From contig SVNX01000014.1 of assembly GCA_015066665.1 (NCBI GenBank), positions 1 to 56,710 on the forward strand: DNA of 56,710 nt, written 5' to 3'. Of the stretch, positions 16,857-25,505 are shown piece after piece. The notes beneath the pieces were generated by a model. The model searched no databases and was not told the origin of the DNA. It worked only from the letters and a program-made list of their open reading frames with translations. The translations under genes were made by a program, and so were the position numbers. This DNA comes from Ruminococcus sp. Its GTDB lineage: Bacteria; Bacillota; Clostridia; Oscillospirales; Ruminococcaceae. Positions within the stretch are counted from its first letter, which is position 1. Each line of letters starts with the position of its first letter.

Positions 16857-17750
16857 ATGAAAATTCCATATGAAAAAAGAAAAGGCCTTTACGGCTATGG
16901 ATTCATTGCCATCTGGCTGATCGGCACACTGCTCTTCTTTGTGTATCCGCTGATTGAATCCCTCCGGTACTCCTTTATGGACGTCCGCCCTGAGGTCGGC
17001 GGCATGCAGGGTACCTGGATCGGCCTTGACAACTACAAGTATGTCTTCCTGGAGGATCAGAACTACAGCAAGTATCTGGTCAGTGTTCTGGGTGATACCC
17101 TGTGGAAAACACCGCTGATCATCATCTTCTCGCTGTTCATTGCGGTTATCCTGAACCAGAAGTTCAAGGGCAGAGCCTTTGCCAGAGCTGTTTTCTTCCT
17201 GCCGGTTATCATCGCCACAGGTCCTGTGTACAGCATCATCAACGGCAACATCTCCAGCTCCGGTGCCAGCAGTGCCGGTCAGTTCTCCACCATGTTCTCC
17301 ACCGACCTCATGGGCGAGCTGTTCCAGTTCATCGGCATCTATGGCCTGAGCGACAATATGCAGACCATGGTTGAGACCGTATCGAACAACATCTTCAGCA
17401 TCATCTGGAGTACAGGTATCCAGATCCTGATCTTCCTTGCGGCATTGCAGAATATTCCGCCCTCTGCAAAGGAAGCTGCCCAGATGGAAGGCGCAACGGC
17501 TTGGGAGTATTTCTGGAAGATCACCCTGCCGTATGTCAGCCCCATGATTCTGGCAAATCTTATCTTTACTGTCATTGACTCCTTTACTGCGCCTGATAAC
17601 CTGGTTATGGGTCGTGTACTGGATATGCAGAGAGACTGGCAGTATGGCCACGCCGCTGCGATGGCATGGGTTTACTTCGTCATCGTGCTGGCAGCAGTCG
17701 GTCTGATCACTGTGATCATGAACCGCTTCATCTACTACGAAGTTGATTAA
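16857..17750 (+). CDS. ABC sugar-type permease, MalF-like (pair 2)
   Basis: The 297-residue protein has six predicted membrane helices and the EAA loop AKEAAQMEGATAWEYFWKIT near residues 200-220. ATG 16857 lies seven bases after the DUF5696 stop, with GGGGAGTG as ribosome-binding site. It is not a close copy of the permease at 10008: this protein has an extended, Ser/Gly-rich extracytoplasmic loop (ISSSGASSAGQFSTM). It pairs with the next gene. No second solute-binding protein is encoded in the operon. Confidence 0.9.
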   Translation: MKIPYEKRKGLYGYGFIAIWLIGTLLFFVYPLIESLRYSFMDVRPEVGGMQGTWIGLDNYKYVFLEDQNYSKYLVSVLGDTLWKTPLIIIFSLFIAVILNQKFKGRAFARAVFFLPVIIATGPVYSIINGNISSSGASSAGQFSTMFSTDLMGELFQFIGIYGLSDNMQTMVETVSNNIFSIIWSTGIQILIFLAALQNIPPSAKEAAQMEGATAWEYFWKITLPYVSPMILANLIFTVIDSFTAPDNLVMGRVLDMQRDWQYGHAAAMAWVYFVIVLAAVGLITVIMNRFIYYEVD

Positions 17751-17766
17751 AAGGAGGGAAACGGCT

Positions 17767-18828
17767 ATGGCAAAAAAAGAAAAAAAGCCTGCTGAAGGCG
17801 AAAAAGTCATTGGCAACGGTCTCTCCAAAAGAGAAATCCGTAAGATCCATATGCAGAATATGAACAAGACGGAGATTGCATATCTGCGCCGTAAGGAAGC
17901 CATCGAAAAGGTATGGCCGATCATGCGATTCTTCATTCTGTTCGGTTTGTGCTTCATCATTCTCTATCCGCTCATCTATATGATCAGCTGTTCCTTCCGT
18001 GCACAGGCGGACATGAACGATCCCACAGTTATGTGGATTCCGCGTCATTTTACGCTGAAGATCCTGGAACAGACCATGACGGCGATGGATTACTGGAAGA
18101 CACTGGGCAATACGCTTCTGCTGAACATCGGCTGTTCTCTGGTGCAGGTTGTGACCTGTGCTGTGACCGGCTACGGCTTTGCCCGCTTCAAGTTTAAGTT
18201 CAAGAACCTGCTGTTTGGTCTGGTTATCATGATGATTCTGGTGCCCAATCAGATCATTGCCATTCCGCAGTACATGGAATTCCGTTATTTCTTCGGACTG
18301 CAGCCCCTGATTGAGGATCTGTTCGGTACAAAGGCCGGCAGCGTTTTCAATCTGATCGACAGCCCGCTGACCATGTACCTGCCGGCACTGACCGCCAACG
18401 GCATCCGCTCGGGTCTGATGATCTTCATCTTCCGTCAGTTCTTTAAAGGCTTGCCCAAGGAGCTGGAGGATGCTGCTTACCTCGACGGCTGCGGCCCGTT
18501 CAAGACCTTCATCAAGGTTATGGTTCCCAATGCTGCATCTTCCTTTCTGACCGTATTCCTGTTCTCCGTAGTTTGGTATTGGAACGATTACTATGTAAGC
18601 TCCACCTTCTTCACAGAGAATTCTACCATGGCGCTGATGCTGAAGAACCTCAGCTCCACGCTGAATATGGTGCTCTTCAACAGTGCTACGGTACAGGTAT
18701 CGCCCCGTGAACAGATCCTCTGGATGGAGGCCGGCTGTCTTCTGGCAGTCTTCCCGCTCCTCCTGATGTATGTCTGCCTGCAGAAATACTTCACCGAGGG
18801 TATCGAGCGTTCCGGTCTGGTTGGATAA
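17767..18828 (+). CDS. ABC sugar-type permease, MalG-like (pair 2)
   Basis: The 353-residue protein begins with about 55 charged cytoplasmic residues (KKEKKPAEGEKVIG and a KREIRKIHMQ helix), longer than usual for this family. Six membrane helices follow, with the EAA loop reading LEDAAYLDGCGPFKTFIKVM. ATG 17767 follows AAGGAGGG. It is the last gene of the operon and is followed at once by a terminator. Confidence 0.9.
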   Translation: MAKKEKKPAEGEKVIGNGLSKREIRKIHMQNMNKTEIAYLRRKEAIEKVWPIMRFFILFGLCFIILYPLIYMISCSFRAQADMNDPTVMWIPRHFTLKILEQTMTAMDYWKTLGNTLLLNIGCSLVQVVTCAVTGYGFARFKFKFKNLLFGLVIMMILVPNQIIAIPQYMEFRYFFGLQPLIEDLFGTKAGSVFNLIDSPLTMYLPALTANGIRSGLMIFIFRQFFKGLPKELEDAAYLDGCGPFKTFIKVMVPNAASSFLTVFLFSVVWYWNDYYVSSTFFTENSTMALMLKNLSSTLNMVLFNSATVQVSPREQILWMEAGCLLAVFPLLLMYVCLQKYFTEGIERSGLVG

Positions 18829-18837
18829 TTGAAAAAC

Positions 18838-18872
18838 AAAGCATCGTGTCCTTCGGGATACGATGCTTTTCT
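18838..18872 (+). terminator. Terminator of the ABC/DUF5696 operon
   Basis: Stem AAAGCATCGT / ACGATGCTTT with a TTCG-capped loop and a downstream TTTTCTTTG tract, starting 10 bases after the last permease stop. Confidence 0.85.
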
Positions 18873-18900
18873 TTGTCTTTCGGCATGAACGGATGTAAAA

Positions 18901-18930
18901 GAAAAACCACCCGCAAGCGGGTGGTTTTGA
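18901..18930 (-). terminator. Terminator of the SseB-like gene
   Basis: A 12-bp stem AAAACCACCCGC / GCGGGTGGTTTT; on the minus strand it is followed by TTTCTTTT, just past the stop of the minus-strand gene. It may work in both directions. Confidence 0.8.
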
Positions 18931-18940
18931 TATGTTTCTC

Positions 18941-19729
18941 TTATGCCTCGTAGAAGGGCTCTGCATCCTGTACAGCAGCCTCGCCGAGCTTGTTGTTTGC
19001 CGGAACAATAGCAAGCTCCATGCCGCGCAGGTGGGGCTTTGCAGATTCTGCCAGACCATCATACAGTGCCTTTGTTGCAACACCGTCATTCGGAACGTCA
19101 GCATCCACAACGAGCAGGAAGTTCGGTCTTTCCTTATCTTCACGCTTCATCACACGGAGGAATACCTTGCGTACCTCGGGCTTACCGGAGAGGTAAGCTC
19201 TCATTGCATCAAGCAGCTCTGTCGGCTCTTCCTTCAGGGAACCAAGCTGAATCTTGGTGCCGGGTGCCAGTGCTTCCGTATTGTTCACACGGAACAGTGT
19301 CTCGGTGGGGATCATGATGTTCTGACCGAAGGGATTCACAACCGCACCTGCAGCATCGGGATTGGGATTCTTCTGGAGAATCTGGCAAAGATCACGGAAT
19401 GTGATGGCAGCCATCTGTGCCTCGGTGTGCTTGTCCCACTTGCGGTATTCGTCGATGTCTGTGAACAGGGGGAAGTACTTCTTGCCCTCCTGATTGTTGA
19501 ACAGCAGGAAACGGATCTGGGGCTGTTCCTTCAACTCCACTGTACCGTCATCATTTGCTGCGGCCTGCTGTACCTTACTGATATTTGCAGGAACGAAGAA
19601 ACGAGCTGTCTTCAGTGTGTTGACAAAAGCAACCTCACTCTTCTGGCTGCGTTCCTTCTTCATTTCATTCATTGCTTCGACCAGTGCCGGATTTGTAATC
19701 GGCGGCTGGGTATTTTTCTGTTCTGCCAA
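18941..19729 (-). CDS. SseB-family protein
   Basis: I start it at TTG (19729-19727), behind GAGGTGAA; the frame is open 18 codons further but that part has no ribosome-binding site and lies in the promoter. The 262-residue soluble protein has an N-terminal SseB domain (residues about 12-130: NPALVEAMN, ARFFVPANI, YFPLFTDIDEYRKW, DLCQIL, VVNPFGQNIMIP). It ends in a SseB C-terminal-type domain (about 145-255: PTELLDAMRAYL, VFLRVMK, HLRGMELAIVP). SseB was named for enhanced serine sensitivity in E. coli. Its biochemical role is not known. It is monocistronic. Confidence 0.8.
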   Translation of the reverse strand: MAEQKNTQPPITNPALVEAMNEMKKERSQKSEVAFVNTLKTARFFVPANISKVQQAAANDDGTVELKEQPQIRFLLFNNQEGKKYFPLFTDIDEYRKWDKHTEAQMAAITFRDLCQILQKNPNPDAAGAVVNPFGQNIMIPTETLFRVNNTEALAPGTKIQLGSLKEEPTELLDAMRAYLSGKPEVRKVFLRVMKREDKERPNFLLVVDADVPNDGVATKALYDGLAESAKPHLRGMELAIVPANNKLGEAAVQDAEPFYEA

Positions 19730-19794
19730 AATATTCACCTCATTTAAACTTTTACAGCAGCGGTGCATCACCGCTCGTATCAACTGCTATAGAC

Positions 19795-19823
19795 ATTATA
19801 ACATAAAAAAATCATAAAGTCAA
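19795..19823 (-). promoter_or_regulatory. Promoter of the SseB-like gene
   Basis: On the minus strand TTGACT (19823-19818) and TATAAT (19800-19795) are 17 bp apart. Confidence 0.75.
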
Positions 19824-19885
19824 CCATATTTTTATAAAATTCCACGGGGAGAAGAATTTGGAGGGGGAGGGCCGAAAAAAATGAA

Positions 19886-19913
19886 GAAAGCGTGTTTTTG
19901 CAAACACGCTTTC
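19886..19913. terminator. Hairpin between the SseB-like gene and rpmB
   Basis: Stem GAAAGCGTGTTT / AAACACGCTTTC with a four-base loop, in the gap upstream of the SseB-like promoter. It may be a second terminator for rpmB, whose transcript runs away from it; its job is uncertain. Confidence 0.5.
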
Positions 19914-19937
19914 ACTCTTTGCTGCATCATTCCGCAT

Positions 19938-19985
19938 AAAAATGAAAAATCAGGAGCATAACCGGATAACCGGTTTCTCCTGATC
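19938..19985 (-). terminator. Terminator of rpmB
   Basis: TCAGGAG / CTCCTGA enclose an inner AACCGG / CCGGTT pair; on the minus strand the hairpin is followed by TTTTTCATTTTT, 27 bases past the rpmB stop. Confidence 0.75.
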
Positions 19986-20011
19986 GCTTTTCATTTCATT
20001 GTCATATGTCC

Positions 20012-20197
20012 TTACGCACGCTCAACCTTACCGGAACGCAGGCATCTGGAACATACATTGATGTGACAGGGAGCGCCCTTAACAATTGCCTTAACGCGCT
20101 GTACGTTGGGCTTCCATGTTCTGTTGGTCAGTCTATGGGAATGGGAAACCTTGTTACCGAATGTAACGCCCTTGCCGCATACTTCACACTTTGCCAT
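20012..20197 (-). CDS. rpmB: 50S ribosomal protein L28
   Basis: The 61-residue basic protein begins [10 protein letters not shown] and contains the L28 signature [13 protein letters not shown], with CxxC pairs at both ends (CEVC, CSRC), so it is the zinc-binding form. L28 is part of the large ribosomal subunit. The ribosome-binding site AAGGAGG precedes the ATG. It is a single-gene unit transcribed away from the site-2 protease gene. Confidence 0.97.
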   Translation of the reverse strand: MAKCEVCGKGVTFGNKVSHSHRLTNRTWKPNVQRVKAIVKGAPCHINVCSRCLRSGKVERA

Positions 20198-20241
20198 CTG
20201 GGATACACCTCCTTAAACATGTAAAAAACACCTATGGACTA

Positions 20242-20270
20242 ATTATATCACGTTCCGAGAAAAAAAGCAA
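20242..20270 (-). promoter_or_regulatory. Promoter of rpmB
   Basis: On the minus strand TTGCTT (20270-20265), a 17-bp spacer and TATAAT (20247-20242). Confidence 0.75.
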
Positions 20271-20329
20271 GTCTTTTTTTCAAGTTTTTTAAAATTATTT
20301 TTTACTGGGCGTAATTGTACAAAATAGGC

Positions 20330-20358
20330 TTGCAAATAGTCCTGTTTTGTAGTATAAT
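20330..20358 (+). promoter_or_regulatory. Promoter of the site-2 protease/scpAB operon
   Basis: TTGCAA (20330-20335), a 17-bp spacer and TATAAT (20353-20358), divergent from the rpmB promoter. Confidence 0.75.
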
Positions 20359-20392
20359 AAGAAGTGTATATTTTTTATCCGGGAGTGATAGT

Positions 20393-21076
20393 ATGTCAGA
20401 TTTCTTTTCGACCACCACACTGCTTGAGATTTTTGTCAAGATCATGATGATTTTGCTGATTCTGCCGCTGCATGAATTTGCCCATGCCTGGACAGCGAAT
20501 AAGCTGGGGGATGACACCGCCAAATACATGGGGCGCATGACGGTCAATCCATTTGCTCATATCGATCCGATCGGTGCGCTGCTGCTGCTGTTCTGCGGCT
20601 TCGGCTGGGCAAAGCCCGTACCGGTTAATCCGCTTCGCTTCAAGAATTCCAGCCGCGGCATGATGCTCACAGCTCTGGCTGGCCCCGTATCCAATCTGCT
20701 TGCAGCCATTGTCGGCATGATCGCCTGGCAGCTGCTTGACGGTGGTGCCTATGTTATCGAAGAGGCTGGCAGCTACATGGTTGTGTCGAATACCATGGGC
20801 TATGCCATGTGGATGCTCCACTGCTTTATTGTGATCAATGTCAATCTGGCGCTGTTCAATCTGATTCCGGTGCCGCCTCTGGATGGTTCGCGCATTCTCA
20901 GCCATTTTCTGCCCCATGGTGCACAGGTGTGGCTTGCAAAGAATGAGCAGATCTGTCATCTTGTCGTGATGGCACTGATGGTGACCGGCGTGCTTGCAGT
21001 GCCGCTGCGTCTTCTCAATCAGGTAGTTATGTTTGTTCTGCATCTTCTTCTGGGCTGGATCCCTCCGGTACTGTAA
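20393..21076 (+). CDS. Site-2 protease family (M50) membrane metalloprotease
   Basis: The 227-residue multi-pass protein has the zinc motif HEFAH in its first helix and the second metal site in PPLDGSR near residue 160, as in the short Rip/YwhC-type M50 proteases. These cut membrane proteins within the bilayer; the substrate is unknown. I chose ATG 20393 behind GGGAGTG; the frame is open further upstream but covers the promoter. It heads the segregation operon: scpA starts four bases after its stop, the usual clostridial arrangement. Confidence 0.92.
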   Translation: MSDFFSTTTLLEIFVKIMMILLILPLHEFAHAWTANKLGDDTAKYMGRMTVNPFAHIDPIGALLLLFCGFGWAKPVPVNPLRFKNSSRGMMLTALAGPVSNLLAAIVGMIAWQLLDGGAYVIEEAGSYMVVSNTMGYAMWMLHCFIVINVNLALFNLIPVPPLDGSRILSHFLPHGAQVWLAKNEQICHLVVMALMVTGVLAVPLRLLNQVVMFVLHLLLGWIPPVL

Positions 21077-21079
21077 GCG

Positions 21080-21787
21080 ATGCAGGCGATTCAATTTAAA
21101 CTCGATGTCTTCGAAGGGCCGCTGGATCTTCTGCTTCATCTGATTGCCAAGCATAAGCTCAATATCAATGACATCGAGATCACCAAGCTCCTAGAGCAAT
21201 ACCTTCTTTATATGGAAGCGGCTCGTTCACAGGATCTGGAGCTGGCCGGCGAATTTCTGGAGATGGCCGCCCGCCTTGTCTACATCAAAAGCGCATCCCT
21301 TCTGCCAAAGCCGGAGGAAGCCGAGCGCATCAAGCAGGAGCTTCAGGGTGCACTGATCGAGTATGCGCTCTGTCAGGCAGCAGCCGGCAAGCTGCGTGAG
21401 CTGTTTCAGGCGGATGATATCTTTGTGCGAAAGCCCATGAAGATCAAGGTTGATCAGACCTATCGGCTGCAGCATCCTGCCTCAAAGCTGGCGGATGTCT
21501 ATGCACAGGTCGGAAAGGGGCGTACAAACGGAGAGAAGCTCTCCGAAAAAATCAGTGATACGGTCATTCAGCCAAAAACCGTATCCGTGATTTCAAAGGT
21601 TGTGTTTGTGCTTCGCAGACTTTATGCGGGTCACAGCGTGACGGTGGAATCGCTCTATGAAGGCATCACCGACCGTTCCGCCAGAGTGGCAACGTTCCTT
21701 GCGGTGCTGGAACTGACAAGATTTGGCAGGATTGCTCTCAATGAGGATAACACCCTGCTGACAAGATGTGAGAAGAAGGAGGGCTGA
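21080..21787 (+). CDS. scpA: Segregation and condensation protein A
   Basis: The 235-residue kleisin starts with the ScpA signature FKLDVFEGPLDLLLHLI and continues with ITKLLEQYL and the LVYIKSASLLP segment. The C-terminal winged helix lies at about 155-230. ScpA bridges SMC heads with ScpB and takes part in chromosome segregation. ATG 21080 sits four bases after the protease stop, with no strong ribosome-binding site, suggesting translational coupling. It is followed by scpB. Confidence 0.95.
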   Translation: MQAIQFKLDVFEGPLDLLLHLIAKHKLNINDIEITKLLEQYLLYMEAARSQDLELAGEFLEMAARLVYIKSASLLPKPEEAERIKQELQGALIEYALCQAAAGKLRELFQADDIFVRKPMKIKVDQTYRLQHPASKLADVYAQVGKGRTNGEKLSEKISDTVIQPKTVSVISKVVFVLRRLYAGHSVTVESLYEGITDRSARVATFLAVLELTRFGRIALNEDNTLLTRCEKKEG

Positions 21788-21791
21788 CACA

Positions 21792-22367
21792 GTGGAAGAA
21801 CAGAATATGTCTGCCCTTGCGGAAGCGATTCTCTTTGCGGCAGGTGAACCGGTTGAGACAGAACGTCTTGCCATGGTACTTGGCATACTGGATCGGGATG
21901 TCCCTCTGATCATGGAGCAGCTTCAGGCACGATATACGGAAACGGGCAGTGCCCTGCAGGTGCTGCACCTTGAGAATTGCTGGCAGCTCGGCACCAGAAC
22001 GGAGCTTGCCCCCCTGATCCGGACAGCGCTTGAAACCAAGCGCATGACACCCCTTTCAAATGCCGCAATGGAGGCTCTGACCATCATTGCCTACAATCAG
22101 CCCGTCAGCAAGGGCTTTGTGGAACGGGTAAGGGGCATCGACAGCTCTTCCGTCGTAAATTCTCTTGTGGATAAGGGGCTTCTGGAAGAGGCGGGGCGCA
22201 TTGATGTGCCCGGCAGACCCATTGCCTATAGAACGACACCGTTGTTCCTGCGTACATTCGGGCTTTCTTCACTGGATGACCTGCCCGAACCCAAACGCGC
22301 GGGACAGGAAGATTTTGCCGGCGAGCTGGCCGGTGACGCCATGGAAGGCACGGACGAAGAAGCATAG
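21792..22367 (+). CDS. scpB: Segregation and condensation protein B
   Basis: The 191-residue protein has two winged-helix domains and the conserved ALTIIAYNQPVSK and RGIDSS patterns, followed by LLEEAGRIDVPGRP. It binds ScpA and regulates SMC. I chose GTG 21792, which follows GGAGGG (the end of scpA) by nine bases and lies four bases after the scpA stop. The acidic C-terminal tail is variable in this family. Confidence 0.95.
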   Translation: MEEQNMSALAEAILFAAGEPVETERLAMVLGILDRDVPLIMEQLQARYTETGSALQVLHLENCWQLGTRTELAPLIRTALETKRMTPLSNAAMEALTIIAYNQPVSKGFVERVRGIDSSSVVNSLVDKGLLEEAGRIDVPGRPIAYRTTPLFLRTFGLSSLDDLPEPKRAGQEDFAGELAGDAMEGTDEEA

Positions 22368-22387
22368 AAAGGCAGGTGAGAATCAGC

Positions 22388-23062
22388 GTGAAGATTTTTC
22401 TGATCATACTTTTGATACTGATACTGATTCTTGCCATTATCATGCGAACAAGTCTCGTGGTTGAGGCGGAATTCTGGGATGGAAAATTCCAGTGGGCTGT
22501 GAAATACTTCGGGTTCAAAATTTTCCCAAGGAAGGAAAAGGAAACGGACGAGGAAGAGGAAGCCCGTAAGAAAGCTGAAAAAAAGCAAAAAAAAGAAGAA
22601 AATAAGAGAAAGAAAAAAGAGGAAAAGGCTGCTGAAAAGCGCAAACGTCTTTGGCCCGATCGCTTGGCAAGAAAGCTTGAGGAGCTGTGGGAGAATGCGG
22701 ATATGGTATCCGATATTCTTGCAGCATCTCCAGGGTTGTTCCGCCGCCTGGCAAAAGGAATGACCCTTGATCGGGTGGAAACGGATATTGTCATAGCAAA
22801 TGATGATGCCGCCGATTGTGCCATTACCTATGGGCGGATGCAGATTGCCATCCAGAATCTGCTGGCACAGCTTGGCAGAGCCATTCGTGTGAAGCGGAAA
22901 AAGATCGCCATTGCTTGCGATTTTGCCGCAGACAAGAGCGTTTTCAATGCCCGCGGCCGCCTGAAGCTGCGGATCGGTTCCACGCTCTGGGCTGCCCTCT
23001 GCTTCGGCTGCCATTATCTGTGGCACAGCCGGAAAATGGCAAAACTGACACAAAACAGATAG
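22388..23062 (+). CDS. DUF2953 family membrane-anchored protein
   Basis: I use GTG 22388, seven bases after AGGTGAG; GTG 22376 is less well placed. The 224-residue protein has one N-terminal hydrophobic helix (residues 2-20). A highly charged Lys/Glu linker follows (about 50-90, with repeated KKAEKKQKKEE-like blocks), then a C-terminal domain (about 120-215). DUF2953 genes often sit next to scpB and the GerW/YtfJ gene in clostridia, as here. The function is unknown; a sporulation or envelope role is suggested only by neighbourhood. Confidence 0.8.
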   Translation: MKIFLIILLILILILAIIMRTSLVVEAEFWDGKFQWAVKYFGFKIFPRKEKETDEEEEARKKAEKKQKKEENKRKKKEEKAAEKRKRLWPDRLARKLEELWENADMVSDILAASPGLFRRLAKGMTLDRVETDIVIANDDAADCAITYGRMQIAIQNLLAQLGRAIRVKRKKIAIACDFAADKSVFNARGRLKLRIGSTLWAALCFGCHYLWHSRKMAKLTQNR

Positions 23063-23134
23063 TCACTAATCCATGCGAAGCATGGTTTCATAGCAAACAA
23101 ATACGCAGCGGCACTGCCGCGGAAGGAGTATAGT

Positions 23135-23554
23135 ATGAGTGAAGTAATCAACGGCTTTATGGGCGTGAGCATGGAGAAAATCCGCAGTATGGTCGATGCC
23201 AACACCATGATGGGCAGCCCCATCAATTGTGCAGACGGTACAACTGTGATTCCTGTCTCCAAGGTCTCTCTGGGCTTTGCGTCCGGCGGTTCCGACCTTC
23301 CCACAAGAACCAGCAAGGAGTATTTTGCAGGCGGTGCCGGTGCCGGCATCACTGTGAAGCCCCAGGGATTTCTGGTCATCAAGGATGGCGATGTGCGTCT
23401 GGTACAGCTGTCCATGGATGCGGATAAGGGCAATGTAATGCTCAACATGATTCCTGAGGTTGTCGACAAGATCACAGCCCTGATTCCCAAGAAAAAGAAG
23501 AAGGGCGAGGAAGAAGCACCCGCTGAAGAAGAGGCGGAGACTTCCGAAGAATAA
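23135..23554 (+). CDS. ytfJ: GerW/YtfJ-family sporulation protein
   Basis: The 139-residue protein has the YtfJ core: MEKIRSMVDANTMMGSPI, then GTTVIPVSKVSLGF, and a Gly-rich AGGAGAGITVKP stretch, ending with an acidic tail (EEEAPAEEEAETSEE). In Bacillus this family is linked to sporulation and germination. AAGGAG precedes ATG 23135. A short hairpin (CCATGC..GCATGG, 23072-23086) lies in the 72-bp gap after the DUF2953 gene. Its presence with spoIIP supports a spore-forming host. Confidence 0.92.
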   Translation: MSEVINGFMGVSMEKIRSMVDANTMMGSPINCADGTTVIPVSKVSLGFASGGSDLPTRTSKEYFAGGAGAGITVKPQGFLVIKDGDVRLVQLSMDADKGNVMLNMIPEVVDKITALIPKKKKKGEEEAPAEEEAETSEE

Positions 23555-23616
23555 GGACTAATCCGGGCATTTTTCGCATAGAATAGCAGTAAATGCTGAA
23601 TATGGGAGGAATTGCC

Positions 23617-24762
23617 TTGAAACGATGGTTCGGTATGCTTCTGGCAGCGGTCATGCTGCTGGGGCAAGGATTGCAGATGCCCGTTCATGCGGAAATGCCC
23701 GCAGTCTCGGCCGCAGCCTGCGTACTGATGGAGGCGGCAACGGGACGCGTGCTCTGTGAAAAAGCATCCGGTGAGAAACGCCCGATGGCGAGCACCACCA
23801 AGATCATGACGACACTGCTGTGTCTTGAGAGCGGCGGCCTGGACGAGGCCTTCGCTGTGGACAATGCAGCGATTCATGTGGAAGGCTCGTCCATGGGACT
23901 GCAGGAAAATGACATCGTCACAAAGCGTGCGCTGTGCTTTGGCATGCTCTTGCCCTCGGGCAATGATGCAGCAAATGCGGCAGCGGTGGCTGTGGCGGGA
24001 AGTATTCCCGATTTTCTGACACTTATGAATGCACGGGCAGCCGAAATTGGCATGACGCAGACTTATTTTGCCACTCCCTCGGGTCTCGAAGGGGAAGGGC
24101 ATGGTGCGTCCGCTTACGATATGGCACTGCTGACACGGGAAGCGCTGCGCAATGAGGACTTCCGTGATCTCTGCGGCAGGACTTCGGCGACGGTGAATTT
24201 CGGCAATCCCCCCTATGCAAGGACGCTGTACAACACCAACAAACTGCTCGGCATGTACGAGGGAGTGATTGGCGTCAAAACCGGCTTTACGGATGAGGCA
24301 GGGCGATGCCTTGTGTCCGCCTGTGAGCGTGACGGCATTACGCTCATCTGCGTGACGCTGGGTGCACCGGATGACTGGAATGACCATATGAAGCTGTATG
24401 ATTATGGCTTTTCGGCTGTCCGACCGACTGTGCTCGATGAGCCCGCCGATCTGTGTCAGAAAGTGGCCGGCGGCACACAGGGACAGGTGCGCCTTGCTGT
24501 CGGTGAGACGGTCTGTATTGGCGTGCCCGAGGGTGCATCGGATGATGTGACATGCCGTGTCAGTCAGGCTCCCTTTGTCTTTGCGCCCGTTGCAAAGGGC
24601 GATCGGCTCGGGACACTGACCTATTTATATGAAAACAGAATCGTTGCCGAGGTGCCGCTTTGTGCGGCAGAATCTGCGGCAGCGATGGAAAAGAAGCAGC
24701 CCTCCGGCAGCCCGCTTGAACGGTTTGCCGCATGGGTGAAGGGATTGTGGAAGGCAGAATAA
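23617..24762 (+). CDS. D-alanyl-D-alanine carboxypeptidase (PBP5/DacF-like, S11)
   Basis: I choose TTG 23617 behind GGGAGGA; the 381-residue protein then starts MKRWFGML with a clean signal peptide ending near VHA-EM. The three active-site motifs of S11 peptidases are present: STTK (catalytic Ser near residue 57), SGNDAA and VKTGFT. A C-terminal beta-rich domain follows (about 275-355). It trims the terminal D-Ala from peptidoglycan stem peptides outside the membrane. No C-terminal amphipathic anchor is obvious, though a short tail with WVKGLW may play that part. A link to spore cortex is possible but not shown. Confidence 0.92.
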   Translation: MKRWFGMLLAAVMLLGQGLQMPVHAEMPAVSAAACVLMEAATGRVLCEKASGEKRPMASTTKIMTTLLCLESGGLDEAFAVDNAAIHVEGSSMGLQENDIVTKRALCFGMLLPSGNDAANAAAVAVAGSIPDFLTLMNARAAEIGMTQTYFATPSGLEGEGHGASAYDMALLTREALRNEDFRDLCGRTSATVNFGNPPYARTLYNTNKLLGMYEGVIGVKTGFTDEAGRCLVSACERDGITLICVTLGAPDDWNDHMKLYDYGFSAVRPTVLDEPADLCQKVAGGTQGQVRLAVGETVCIGVPEGASDDVTCRVSQAPFVFAPVAKGDRLGTLTYLYENRIVAEVPLCAAESAAAMEKKQPSGSPLERFAAWVKGLWKAE

Positions 24763-24772
24763 GGAGGAAACT

Positions 24773-25501
24773 GTGGCAGATATCAGAATTCAGAAATTAC
24801 TGGCGGATGCAGGGTACTGCTCCCGCCGCAAAGCGGAAGCACTCATCAGCGCAGGAAAAGTGAAGCGCAACGGCCGTCCCGTCAAGCTCGGTGATAAGGC
24901 ATCCCCTAAGGATCTCATTACCGTCGACGGCGAACGTGTCTATGTACCGAAGAAAAAGAATTTCCGCTATATTATGCTCCATAAGCCCCGCGGCTATGTG
25001 ACGACGGTGTCCGATGAACTGGAGCGCAGATGTGTAATGGATCTACTGGAGGATGTGGAGGAGCGTGTCTATCCGATCGGCCGTCTTGACCGTAATTCCG
25101 AAGGCTTGCTGCTTCTGACCAATGACGGCAATTTTGCAAACGGCATTATGCATCCCAGCCGTCATGTGACCAAGACCTACCGTGTAACGGTGCGTCCTGC
25201 GGTTACGGACGATCAGCTCGTGCAGCTCTCCGACGGCGTGGATCTCGATGGCAGAAAGACTCTGCCGGCATCCGTTGTCGTGATGAACAATGAGCCGGGC
25301 CGTGTGGTGCTCCAGATCACCATCAAGGAAGGCCGCAATCGCCAGATCCGCCGCATGTGCGAGGCGGTGGGACTGGAAGTCGCAAGACTGCGCCGAACTT
25401 CCATCGGCCCGCTGAAGCTCGGCATGCTCAAGCCCGGTGCCTATCGTGATCTGACTGCGGAGGAACTGCGTGCCATCCGCAATGCCATGGGAAAGGAATG
25501 A
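24773..25501 (+). CDS. rluB: Ribosomal large-subunit pseudouridine synthase, RluB/RsuA family
   Basis: The 242-residue enzyme has an N-terminal S4 RNA-binding domain (RIQKLLADAGYCSRRKAEALI), then the RsuA-type catalytic domain with GRLDRNSEGLLLLTND, where the catalytic Asp follows GRL, and KEGRNRQIRRM. It isomerises uridines in 23S rRNA. The start is GTG 24773 behind GGAGGAAA. It is 10 bases after the carboxypeptidase gene and followed four bases later by a small hypothetical gene. Confidence 0.92.
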   Translation: MADIRIQKLLADAGYCSRRKAEALISAGKVKRNGRPVKLGDKASPKDLITVDGERVYVPKKKNFRYIMLHKPRGYVTTVSDELERRCVMDLLEDVEERVYPIGRLDRNSEGLLLLTNDGNFANGIMHPSRHVTKTYRVTVRPAVTDDQLVQLSDGVDLDGRKTLPASVVVMNNEPGRVVLQITIKEGRNRQIRRMCEAVGLEVARLRRTSIGPLKLGMLKPGAYRDLTAEELRAIRNAMGKE

Positions 25502-25505
25502 TACC

